A DNA stretch of 12,381 bases from DASUMP01 sp036277635 (GTDB lineage Bacteria > Actinomycetota > Acidimicrobiia > IMCC26256 > PALSA-610). Both the position numbers and the translations under genes were made by a program. Shown here piece after piece: positions 6,925 through 12,381 of the stretch. The notes under the pieces were generated by a model. The model ran no database searches, had not been told where the DNA came from, and worked only from the letters and a program-made list of their open reading frames with translations. The stretch lies in NCBI GenBank assembly GCA_036277635.1, contig DASUMP010000243.1, positions 1-12,381 of the forward strand, in the 5' to 3' direction. Each line of letters begins with the position of its first letter. Within the stretch, counting starts at the first letter, position 1.

Positions 6925-7341
6925 CTACGCCTCCTCCTGGCGCACCACGAACCGCGCCTTCATCGGCAGCTTGTGGATCGCGAGCCGCATCGCTTCGCGG
7001 GCGACCGGCTCGGCCACGCCCGACAGCTCGAAGAGGATGCGGCCCGGTCGCACGACGGCGACCCACTGCTCGGGGTTGCCCTTGCCCGAGCCCATCCGCG
7101 TCTCGGCCGGCTTCTGGGTGACCGGCTTGTCGGGGAACACGTTGATCCAGACCTTGCCGCCGCGGCGGATGTAGCGGGTCATCGCGATACGAGCGGCTTC
7201 GATCTGGCGGTTCGTGAGCCAACCGGCCTCGAGCGCCTGGATGCCGAAGTCGCCGAAGGCGAGCTTCGTCCCACCCTTGGCGGTCCCGGTCATGCGGCCC
7301 CGCTGCACCTTGCGGTGGCGGACCTTGCGCGGCATCAACAT
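6925..7341 (-). CDS. rplP: 50S ribosomal protein L16
   Basis: Late-assembly protein near the A-site and peptidyl transferase centre. The 138-residue protein has MLMPRKVRHRKVQRGRMTG, the GTKLAFGDFGIQALEAGWLTNRQIEAARIA segment, and RRGGKVWINVFPDKPVTQKPAETRMGSGKGNPEQWVAVV; the RMGSGKG loop contains the conserved Arg that is hydroxylated in E. coli. An internal ATG two codons downstream is less likely because homologues begin ML-x-PRK. An AGG lies in the 14-base gap after the rpsC stop, a weak ribosome-binding site. Confidence 0.98.
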   Translation of the reverse strand: MLMPRKVRHRKVQRGRMTGTAKGGTKLAFGDFGIQALEAGWLTNRQIEAARIAMTRYIRRGGKVWINVFPDKPVTQKPAETRMGSGKGNPEQWVAVVRPGRILFELSGVAEPVAREAMRLAIHKLPMKARFVVRQEEA

Positions 7342-7355
7342 CTCGTACCTGGTCC

Positions 7356-8282
7356 CTAGTCGTCGTCGCCGTGGAACTTCTGCGGCTCGGTGTGCTGCGA
7401 ACGCGTGCGGCGCTCGATCTCTTCTTCCTCGGCGAGCAGTCGCTCGAGCTCGGGATCGGCTTCGTGCACCAGCTCGCGCGCTTCGCCGCCGTCGTCGGGT
7501 GCGTCAGCGCCGTCGACGGGCACCGCGTCAGCCGCCGGTCGGCGGCGACCGCCACCCGCGCTCACGACCCGGCGACCGGGCACCTGACCCGACGTCTCGC
7601 CGACCGCCATCGCGGCCTCGCGAGCGATCTTGTCTTCGACCGCGGTCTTGTAGGGGAGGATGTCGCCCTTGTAGATCCACACCTTCACACCGATGCGACC
7701 GAACGTGGTACGCGCTTCGGCCATGCCGTAGTCGACGTCGGAGCGCAGGGTGTGCAGCGGCACGCGACCTTCGCGGTACCACTCCTTGCGGCTCATCTCG
7801 GCGCCACCCAACCGACCGCTGCACTGGACGCGCACACCCAACGCGCCGGCCTTCATCGCCGTCTGCACGGCGCGCTTCATCGCCCGGCGGAACGACACGC
7901 GCCCCGCGAGCTGGTCGGCGACGCCCTGCGCGAGCAGCGCGGCGTCCACCTCGGGTTGCTTGATCTCCTGGATGTTGAAGTGGACCTTCGGGTTGCCGGT
8001 GATCTTGTGGAGCCCTTCGCGCAGGCGCTCGGCTTCCGCGCCGCGCCGACCGATGACGATGCCGGGACGCGCGGTGTAGAGGTCGACGCGCAAACGGTCG
8101 CGCGTGCGCTCCACTTCGATCCGACTGACGGCGGCACGCTCGAGCTGCTTGCGCAGGTAGTCGCGGATCTTCCAGTCCTCGATGAGGAAGTCGCGGTACT
8201 CCTGGCCGTCGGCGATCCAGCGGGACTTCCAGTCGGTGGTGATGCCGAGCCGGAACCCGTAGGGGTTGACCTTCTGACCCAT
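7356..8282 (-). CDS. rpsC: 30S ribosomal protein S3 with long charged C-terminal tail
   Basis: Lines the mRNA entry channel of the small subunit. Residues 1-213 are standard: MGQKVNPYGFRLGITTDWKSRW at the start, a KH domain with RPGIVIGRRGAEAERLREGL (GxxG-type loop around 78-81), and the S3 C-terminal domain with QCSGRLGGAEMSRKEWYREGRVPLHTLRSDVDYG and VWIYKGD. Residues about 214-308 are an extension: an Arg-rich stretch (GRRVVSAGGGRRRPA), a low-complexity acidic part, a probable helix LERLLAEEEEIERRTR (280-295), and a terminal FHGDDD. At 308 residues it is well above the about 210-275 typical of bacteria. The ATG shares one base with the rplV stop (TGATG); GAGGAG lies eight bases upstream inside rplV. 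The frame stays open far upstream, but only from this ATG does it read as S3. Confidence 0.97.
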   Translation of the reverse strand: MGQKVNPYGFRLGITTDWKSRWIADGQEYRDFLIEDWKIRDYLRKQLERAAVSRIEVERTRDRLRVDLYTARPGIVIGRRGAEAERLREGLHKITGNPKVHFNIQEIKQPEVDAALLAQGVADQLAGRVSFRRAMKRAVQTAMKAGALGVRVQCSGRLGGAEMSRKEWYREGRVPLHTLRSDVDYGMAEARTTFGRIGVKVWIYKGDILPYKTAVEDKIAREAAMAVGETSGQVPGRRVVSAGGGRRRPAADAVPVDGADAPDDGGEARELVHEADPELERLLAEEEEIERRTRSQHTEPQKFHGDDD

Positions 8283-8959
8283 CAGGCGCGCTCCTCGCCG
8301 TCGTCGGCGCTGTCGTCCGGACCGTCGTCCGTGCTGTCGATGCTGTCGTCCGGACCGTCGTCGGTGGTCTCGAGCTCGCTCGCGTCGTCGGCGTCGAGAC
8401 CGTCGTCGACGCTCGCCTCGGTGGCGGTCGCGTCGTCGTGGTCGTCGTCGTGACCGTGATCGTGGTCGTCGTCGTGGTCGTGGTCGTGGCCCTGCGCGAC
8501 CGCGCGGGAGCGACGCACGCGCTCGGCGCGCCGGCGGGCGCTCGTGCCGCGCGCGGCGCCCGAGGACTCCTCGCGGCGGCGCTTCTGCTCGAGCGCGTCC
8601 TCCGAGAGTCGCGTGAGGACGATCGTCACGTGCGAGGTGCGCTTGCGGATCCGGAAGTAGCGACCTCGGGCGCGGGCGCGCCCCCACTTGCGCGTGGGGC
8701 CTTCGTCGCACCAGATCTTGGCCACGACGAGCTCGTCGACCGGGAGCGCATGGTTGTGCTCGGCGTTCGCGATCGCGGACTCGAGCAGCTTCAACACGTC
8801 GCCGGCCGCGTCCTTCGCCGACAGCTGCAGCACGCGCTCGGCTTCTTCGACGGGCAGGCCGCGCACCAGATCGACGACCTGGCGCACCTTGGAGGGCGAA
8901 CGGCGGAGGTAGCGCACCGTGGCGCGCACCTGCAGTGTCGCGGTCTCGGTGGGACTCAT
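8282..8959 (-). CDS. rplV: 50S ribosomal protein L22 with His/Asp-rich and acidic C-terminal extension
   Basis: L22 spans the large subunit, and its beta hairpin lines the nascent-peptide exit tunnel. Residues about 8-118 are a normal L22: VRYLRRSPSKVRQVVDLVRGLPVEEA, SAIANAEHNHALPVDELVVAKIWCDEGPTRKWGRARARGR and TSHVTIVLTRL. Typical L22 is about 110-130 residues, whereas this is 225. The extra part has three zones: a basic linker (about 125-153, Arg-rich); a His/Asp zone at 157-176 with seven His and eleven Asp in 20 residues; and an acidic tail at 177-225 with two near-copies of TDDGPDDS. The frame is supported by the ATGA overlap with rpsS at its start and by TGATG coupling to rpsC at its end. 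The tail's function is unknown; metal binding is inferred from composition only. Confidence 0.96.
   Translation of the reverse strand: MSPTETATLQVRATVRYLRRSPSKVRQVVDLVRGLPVEEAERVLQLSAKDAAGDVLKLLESAIANAEHNHALPVDELVVAKIWCDEGPTRKWGRARARGRYFRIRKRTSHVTIVLTRLSEDALEQKRRREESSGAARGTSARRRAERVRRSRAVAQGHDHDHDDDHDHGHDDDHDDATATEASVDDGLDADDASELETTDDGPDDSIDSTDDGPDDSADDGEERA
8309..8362 (-). repeat. Two direct DNA repeats in the acidic tail of rplV
   Basis: A 21-base sequence occurs identically at 8309-8329 and 8342-8362, offset by 33 bases (11 codons), so the two copies stay in frame and encode two copies of a GPDDS-type acidic motif. This is consistent with in-frame duplication within the tail. Confidence 0.85.
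8432..8491 (-). repeat. Low-complexity GAC/CAC codon run encoding the His/Asp segment of L22
   Basis: On the coding strand this stretch is almost entirely GAC (Asp) and CAC (His) codons with a few GAT and GGT, giving a trinucleotide-like repeat. It encodes L22 residues 157-176. Such runs tend to vary in length between strains by slippage or recombination. Confidence 0.8.
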
Positions 8960-9234
8960 CGGCGGCTCGACTTCTCCTGGCCCGCGTGGTAGCGGAACGT
9001 GCGGGTCGGCGCGAACTCACCGAGCTTGTGACCGACCATGGCCTCGGTGACGTACACGGGCACGTGCTTGCGCCCGTCGTGCACCGCGATCGTGTGACCC
9101 ACCATCTCGGGCGTGATGGTGGAACGGCGCGACCAGGTCTTCACGACCCGCTTCTCGTTGGCTTCGTTCATCCGCTCGATCTTCACCCGGAGGTGGTCGT
9201 CGATGAACGGGCCCTTCTTCAGACTGCGCGGCAT
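8956..9234 (-). CDS. rpsS: 30S ribosomal protein S19
   Basis: Small-subunit head protein that contacts A-site tRNA and the bridge to the large subunit. The 92-residue protein is of normal length, with MPRSLKKGPFIDDHL at the start and the signature STITPEMVGHTIAVHDGRKHVPVYVTEAMVGHKLGEFAPTRTF. It starts six bases after the rplB TAA. A GGAGG site overlapping the last rplB codons is nine bases from the ATG. Its stop overlaps the rplV start by four bases. Confidence 0.98.
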   Translation of the reverse strand: MPRSLKKGPFIDDHLRVKIERMNEANEKRVVKTWSRRSTITPEMVGHTIAVHDGRKHVPVYVTEAMVGHKLGEFAPTRTFRYHAGQEKSSRR

Positions 9235-9240
9235 GGCGCG

Positions 9241-10077
9241 TTACCTCCGAGCGCCGCGAGTGCGGCGACGACGGACGATGAGCTTGTCGGACGGCTTGCC
9301 CTTCTTGCGGGTGCGACCCTCGGGCTTGCCCCACGGCGAGACCGGGTGGCGTCCGCCCGAGCTCTTGCCCTCACCACCGCCGAGCGGGTGGTCGACCGGG
9401 TTCATCGCGACGCCGCGGGTGTGCGGCCGCTTGCCCTTCCAGCGGTTGCGTCCCGCCTTGCCGATCGAGACCAGGCCGGCCTCGCTGTTGCCGACCGAAC
9501 CCACGGTGGCGCGGCAGTCGATCGGGACGCGGCGCATCTCGGTGGACGGCAGGCGCAAGGTCGCGAACTGCCCTTCCTTCGCGATGAGCTGGATCGCGGC
9601 ACCGGCGCCCCGACCCATCTTCCCGCCGGCACCCGGCTTCAGCTCGACGTTGTGCACCGTGGTGCCGACCGGGATGTAGCGCAGCGGGAGCGCGTTGCCG
9701 ACCCGGATCTCCGAGCCGTGCCCGCTCTGCACCATGTCGCCGACCGAGAGCCCTGCGGGGGCGAGGATGTAGCGCTTCTCGCCGTCGAGGTAGTGCAACA
9801 AGGCGATCCGCGCGTTGCGGTTCGGGTCGTACTCGATCGCCGCGACCTTCGCCGGCACGCCGTCCTTGTTGCGACGGAAGTCGACGACACGGTAACGGCG
9901 CTTGTGCCCGCCGCCGCGGTGGCGCGCCGTCATGCGGCCGTACGAGTTGCGACCGCCGGTGCGCGGCAGCTTCTTCGTCAGCGACTTCTCGGGCTCGGCG
10001 CGCGTGATCTCGGCGAAGTCGGAGACCGACTGGAACCGACGCCCGGGGCTCGTGGGCTTGCGCTTGCGGATGGGCAT
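9241..10077 (-). CDS. rplB: 50S ribosomal protein L2
   Basis: Core large-subunit protein needed for subunit association and peptidyl transferase activity. At 278 residues it has normal length. It begins MPIRKRKPTSPGRR, contains the RNA-binding segments GGRNSYGRMTARHRGGGHKRRYRVVDFRR and AIEYDPNRNARIALLHYLDGEKRYI, and the C-terminal motif GVAMNPVDHPLGGGEGKSSGGRHPVSPWG. His230 in DHPLGGGEG corresponds to the conserved E. coli His229. GGGAG lies six bases before the ATG, and the gene starts two bases after the rplW stop. The frame is open upstream to 10383, but that part lies within rplW and is not L2-like. Confidence 0.98.
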   Translation of the reverse strand: MPIRKRKPTSPGRRFQSVSDFAEITRAEPEKSLTKKLPRTGGRNSYGRMTARHRGGGHKRRYRVVDFRRNKDGVPAKVAAIEYDPNRNARIALLHYLDGEKRYILAPAGLSVGDMVQSGHGSEIRVGNALPLRYIPVGTTVHNVELKPGAGGKMGRGAGAAIQLIAKEGQFATLRLPSTEMRRVPIDCRATVGSVGNSEAGLVSIGKAGRNRWKGKRPHTRGVAMNPVDHPLGGGEGKSSGGRHPVSPWGKPEGRTRKKGKPSDKLIVRRRRTRGARR

Positions 10078-10079
10078 CG

Positions 10080-10376
10080 TCAGCTCCCGAAGATGTCGAT
10101 GCGGTCGCCGGGCGCGAGCGAGACGAGCGCGCGCTTCACGTTGGAGCGATTGCCCCACGTGCCGGTGCGCCGGTTCCGCTTGCGCTTGCCCTTGCGGTTG
10201 ACCGTGTTGACGTTGGTGACCTTGACGCCGAAGATCGTCTCGACCGCGCGACGGATCTCGATCTTGTTCGCGTCGGGGGCGACCACGAACGTGTAGACGT
10301 TCGCGTCGTACGCCGCGTACGACTTCTCCGACACGACCGGCTTGATGATGATCTCGCGAGGATCGCGACCGGTCAT
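10080..10376 (-). CDS. rplW: 50S ribosomal protein L23
   Basis: Sits at the exit of the peptide tunnel and docks trigger factor and the signal recognition particle. The 98-residue protein opens with DPREIIIKPVVSEKSYAAYDANVYTFVV and shows the family core ANKIEIRRAVETIFGVKVTNVNTVNRKGKRKRNRR. The ATG overlaps the rplD stop by four bases (ATGA), with AAGGTG four bases upstream. Confidence 0.97.
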   Translation of the reverse strand: MTGRDPREIIIKPVVSEKSYAAYDANVYTFVVAPDANKIEIRRAVETIFGVKVTNVNTVNRKGKRKRNRRTGTWGNRSNVKRALVSLAPGDRIDIFGS

Positions 10377-11044
10377 TCCGCACCTTCCTCGGTGGGCGCG
10401 CCGGTGAGGCGCGCGACCGTCGTGTCGAGCGTTGCGCGCGAGAACACGATCCAGTCGTTCACGAGGATGTCGTACGCGTTGAGCTCTTCGGGGAGGATGA
10501 TCTGCACGCGGCTGCCGAGGTTGCGGAACGAGCGCCAGGTCGCGTCCTCGGACCGGTCGAGCACGACGAGCACGCGATCGCCGCGTTCGCCCTTCGTGCG
10601 CAGGCCGAGCGACTCGAGCACCCGGATCGCGTCCTTGGTCTTCGGCGCGTCGATGCCCCAGTCGGCGACGACTACGACACGACCGTCGGCGGCGCGGTCG
10701 GAGAGCGCGGAGCGCAGCGCGAGGCGCACCATCTTCTTCGGCGTCCGCTGCGAGTAGTCGCGCGGCTTCGGGCCGTGGGCCACGCCACCGCCGCGCCAGT
10801 GCGGCGCGCGGATCGAACCCTGCCGGGCCCGACCGGTGCCCTTCTGGCGCCACGGCTTCGCCCCGCCGCCGGCGACCTCGGCCCGACCCTTGGTGCTGTG
10901 CGTGCCGGCGCGCTTGTGCGCGAGCTGGGCGGTCACGACCTGGTGGAGCACCGCGACGTTGGGCTCGATGCCGAACAGCTCTTCGGGCAGCTCGACGGTG
11001 CCCGCGTCGGTGCCGGTGGCCGACTTCATCGTGACGCTGGTCAT
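10373..11044 (-). CDS. rplD: 50S ribosomal protein L4
   Basis: Its extended loop lines the exit tunnel opposite L22; in E. coli L4 also represses the S10 operon. The 223-residue protein has the loop region HKRAGTHSTKGRAEVAGGGAKPWRQKGTGRARQGSIRAPHWRGGGVAHGP (about 48-97) and the family C-terminal part with LNAYDILVNDWIVFSRATL. The ATG at 11044 overlaps the rplC stop by four bases, with GAAGGTG five bases upstream. Another in-frame ATG five codons later (MKSATG) is less well placed. The frame is open to 11239, but that part is antiphase to rplC. Confidence 0.97.
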   Translation of the reverse strand: MTSVTMKSATGTDAGTVELPEELFGIEPNVAVLHQVVTAQLAHKRAGTHSTKGRAEVAGGGAKPWRQKGTGRARQGSIRAPHWRGGGVAHGPKPRDYSQRTPKKMVRLALRSALSDRAADGRVVVVADWGIDAPKTKDAIRVLESLGLRTKGERGDRVLVVLDRSEDATWRSFRNLGSRVQIILPEELNAYDILVNDWIVFSRATLDTTVARLTGAPTEEGAE

Positions 11045-11688
11045 GACGTCACCTTCGCCTTCACCGCGTTGCGCACGAACACGAGGGCGCCGTTCGAACC
11101 CGGCACTGCACCCTTCACGAGCAGCAAGCCCCGCTCGACGTCGCCTTCGACGACTTCGAGGTTGAGCGTCGTGACCTTGCGGTTGCCGTGCTGGCCCGCC
11201 ATGCGCAGACCCTTGAACACGCGTGCGGGTGTGGCGCACGCGCCGATCGCGCCGGGCGCACGATGCTTCTTGTGGTTGCCGTGCGACGCGCCCTGCCCGC
11301 TGAAGTTGTGGCGTTGGATCACACCGGAGAAGCCCTTGCCCTTCGAGATCCCGGTCACGTCGACCCGCTCGCCGGCGTCGAAGACGTCGGCGCGCACCAC
11401 CTGACCGACCTCGAACGCCGACACGTCGTCGACGCGCACCTCGGCGAGGTAGCGGGTCGGCGGCGCGTCGGCGGCCTTGAGGTGACCGAGCTCGGGCTTG
11501 TTCAACCGCCGGGGCTTGGTGTCGCCGAAGGCGAGCTGGACCGCGGCGTAGCCATCGCGCTCAGGCGTCTTCACTTGGACGACGCGGCACGGACCGGCCT
11601 CGATCACGGTGACCGGGACCATCCGGTTCTCCGCGTCGTAGACCTGGGTCATGCCGATCTTGCGTCCCAGGATGCCCTTGGTAGCCAT
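11041..11688 (-). CDS. rplC: 50S ribosomal protein L3
   Basis: Assembly-initiating large-subunit protein whose loop reaches the peptidyl transferase centre. The 215-residue protein starts MATKGILGRKIGMTQVYDAENRMVPVTVIEAGPCRVVQVK and has the central GKGFSGVIQRHNFSGQGASHGNHKKHRAPGAIG; the Gln in SGQGASHG is the residue N-methylated by PrmB in E. coli. GAGGG lies four bases before the ATG. Unlike every other ribosomal gene here it is preceded by a long spacer, 188 bases after rpsJ, containing strong inverted repeats. Confidence 0.98.
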   Translation of the reverse strand: MATKGILGRKIGMTQVYDAENRMVPVTVIEAGPCRVVQVKTPERDGYAAVQLAFGDTKPRRLNKPELGHLKAADAPPTRYLAEVRVDDVSAFEVGQVVRADVFDAGERVDVTGISKGKGFSGVIQRHNFSGQGASHGNHKKHRAPGAIGACATPARVFKGLRMAGQHGNRKVTTLNLEVVEGDVERGLLLVKGAVPGSNGALVFVRNAVKAKVTS

Positions 11689-11710
11689 CGTGCCCTCGTG
11701 TCACGCGAAC

Positions 11711-11737
11711 GCTCCGCACGGGTGAACCCGGCGGAGC
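11711..11737 (-). promoter_or_regulatory. Strong hairpin in the rplC leader
   Basis: On the transcribed strand GCUCCGC-CGGG-UUCA-CCCG-U-GCGGAGC forms an 11-bp stem (7 + 4 bp) with one bulged U and a four-base UUCA loop. It ends 22 bases before the rplC ATG. No U-tract follows, so a classical intrinsic terminator is unlikely. Possible roles are an RNA-processing or stabilising site, or a protein-binding element; which is unknown. Confidence 0.55.
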
Positions 11738-11785
11738 GATCCTCGGTTGCGCCACGCAGTTCCCAGCGCGGGCTTGCGCGGACTT

Positions 11786-11844
11786 CGGTTCGACCCCGAA
11801 CACGGGGCCGGGCGAACCGGGAGAGGTTAGCCGTTCCCGGTTCG
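11786..11844 (-). promoter_or_regulatory. Pair of mutually exclusive inverted repeats in the rpsJ-rplC spacer
   Basis: In RNA order, arm 1 CGAACCGGG (11844-11836), arm 2 CCCGGUUCG (11821-11813) and arm 3 CGAACCG (11792-11786). Arm 2 can pair perfectly with arm 1 (9 bp, 14-base loop) or with arm 3 (7 bp, enclosing a further 5-bp CCCCG/CGGGG stem with a UGUU loop). The two folds cannot coexist because arm 2 is shared. A second CGAACCG copy (11849-11843) partly overlaps arm 1. The arrangement resembles an attenuator-like switch; regulation is inferred. Confidence 0.45.
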
Positions 11845-11876
11845 GTTCGACCAGCGGAGCCGACGCCCCACCGGCA

Positions 11877-12203
11877 TCAGACCTGCTGGATCTTGATCTC
11901 GATGTCGACGCCCGCGGGCAGGTCGAGACGCTGGAGCGACTCGACCGTCTTGCTCGTGGGCTCGACGATGTCGATGAGGCGCTTGTGGATCCGCATCTCG
12001 AAGTGCTCGCGCGAGTCCTTGTCGACGTGCGGGCCCCGGATCACGCAGTAGCGGTGGATCTCGGTCGGCAGCGGCACCGGACCGCGGATCTTGGCCTGGG
12101 TGCGGACCACGGTCTCGACGATCTTCTTCGTCGACTGATCGATGATCTCGTGGTCGTACGCCTTCAATCGGATCCGGATCTTCTGACCGCCTGCCGCTGC
12201 CAT
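11877..12203 (-). CDS. rpsJ: 30S ribosomal protein S10 (NusE)
   Basis: Small-subunit head protein that, with NusB, also acts in transcription antitermination. The 108-residue protein has a short N-terminal extension (MAAAGGQ), then KIRIRLKAYDHEIIDQSTKKIVETVVRTQ, GPVPLPTEIHRYCVIRGPHVDKDSREHFEMRIHKRLIDIVEPT, and a C-terminal LPAGVDIEIKI. Gly57 in RGPHV stands where most homologues have Ser (RSPH), and Ile72 stands in MRIHKRL where Thr is usual. It starts 38 bases after the tuf stop, without a strong Shine-Dalgarno site (only GAGAG-like bases about 13 bases upstream). Confidence 0.98.
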   Translation of the reverse strand: MAAAGGQKIRIRLKAYDHEIIDQSTKKIVETVVRTQAKIRGPVPLPTEIHRYCVIRGPHVDKDSREHFEMRIHKRLIDIVEPTSKTVESLQRLDLPAGVDIEIKIQQV

Positions 12204-12241
12204 CGTGGTGACCGCTCTCTCGTGCTCGTGATCCGGATCGG

Positions 12242-12381
12242 CTACTTGAGGATCTTGATGACGCGGCCGGCGCCCACGGTGCGGCCACCCTCACGGATCG
12301 CGAACCGCAACCCCTCTTCCATCGCGATCGGCTTCCCGAGCTCCACGGTCATCTCCGTGTTGTCACCCGGCATCACCATCT
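12242..12381 (-). CDS. tuf: Elongation factor Tu, C-terminal end (cut by window edge)
   Basis: EF-Tu carries aminoacyl-tRNA to the ribosome as a GTP complex. The last 45 complete codons before the TAG are present: MVMPGDNTEMTVELGKPIAM, then EEGLRFAIREGGRTVGAGRVIKILK. This is the end of domain 3, including the near-invariant RFAIREGGRTVGAGVV-type ending (here GRVIKILK). The gene is cut at the right edge. Its position just upstream of rpsJ joins the str and S10 clusters. The 38-base tuf-rpsJ gap has no visible hairpin or U-tract terminator, so read-through is likely. Confidence 0.97.
   Translation of the reverse strand, partial: MVMPGDNTEMTVELGKPIAMEEGLRFAIREGGRTVGAGRVIKILK

Noticed and set aside
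7371..8453. Plus-strand open frame (360 codons) opposite rpsC and the end of rplV, with a Ser/Val-rich end
   Set aside because: The Ser/Val-rich end is simply the complement of the Asp/His codon runs of the L22 tail; the rest mirrors S3.
8432..8491. Tandem repeat considered as a CRISPR or mobile-element repeat
   Set aside because: It is a codon-level GAC/CAC run inside a coding sequence, with no spacers, terminal repeats or transposase nearby.
8282..8593. L22 tail as a frameshift or sequencing artefact
   Set aside because: The tail keeps GC-rich third positions, ends in a TGATG overlap with rpsC, and contains the rpsC ribosome-binding site in frame. Nothing suggests that a second gene or frame is broken there.
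8283..9020. Upstream continuation of the rpsC frame through rplV, Arg-rich
   Set aside because: S3 homology begins at the ATG at 8282, which has GAGGAG at correct spacing and overlaps the rplV stop. The upstream part is rplV in another frame.
8935..10296. Plus-strand open frame (453 codons) opposite rpsS, rplB and rplW
   Set aside because: It spans three well-supported minus-strand ribosomal genes and their junctions; its composition is typical of GC-rich shadow frames.
11711..11737. Intrinsic terminator before rplC
   Set aside because: The hairpin is strong, but no U-rich run follows, and a terminator would cut off the rest of the essential operon. Kept only as a structured element.
12204..12241. 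Promoter or terminator in the tuf-rpsJ gap
   Set aside because: Only 38 bases, with no convincing -10/-35 pair, stable hairpin or U-tract.

Overview
The window is a single, densely packed, right-to-left block (every gene is on the minus strand) of the universal ribosomal-protein super-operon: the end of the str operon (3' end of tuf), all of the S10 operon, all of the spc operon, then adk and the start of map. It holds 25 genes, two of them cut by the window edges (tuf at the right, map at the left). Base composition is very GC-rich, third codon positions are strongly G/C, and the gene order tuf-rpsJ-rplC-rplD-rplW-rplB-rpsS-rplV-rpsC-rplP-rpmC-rpsQ // rplN-rplX-rplE-rpsN-rpsH-rplF-rplR-rpsE-rpmD-rplO-secY-adk-map, a zinc-type S14, and long charged tails on L22 and S3 suggest an actinobacterium. 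My best guess is an Acidimicrobiia-like lineage; that rests on general resemblance and is inference.

Layout in transcription order (descending coordinates). 12381-12242: EF-Tu C-terminus. 12203-11877: S10. 11876-11689: a 188-base spacer, the only long non-coding stretch, with three inverted repeats, two of which share an arm. 11688-6692: L3, L4, L23, L2, S19, L22, S3, L16, L29 and S17, mostly with 1-4 base stop/start overlaps or gaps of a few bases. 6417-2383: L14, L24, L5, S14, S8, L6, L18, S5, L30 and L15. 2382-2331: a 52-base spacer before secY. 2330-1: SecY translocase, adenylate kinase and methionine aminopeptidase. The S17/L14 junction (the classical S10/spc boundary) is a 4-base overlap, so no separate spc promoter or terminator is visible there.

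The genes jointly supply both ribosomal subunits, the elongation factor that delivers aminoacyl-tRNA, the membrane channel for nascent exported proteins, the enzyme that removes their initiator methionine, and the kinase that balances adenine nucleotides. Stop/start overlaps and Shine-Dalgarno sites placed inside the preceding gene imply extensive translational coupling.

I see no novel gene system, mobile element, CRISPR array or RNA gene. The points that stand out are an approximately 100-residue lineage-specific tail on L22 with a His/Asp-rich, potentially metal-binding segment followed by an acidic repeat; a long charged tail on S3; and the structured spacer between rpsJ and rplC. All identifications are by recognition of conserved protein motifs; no database search was run.
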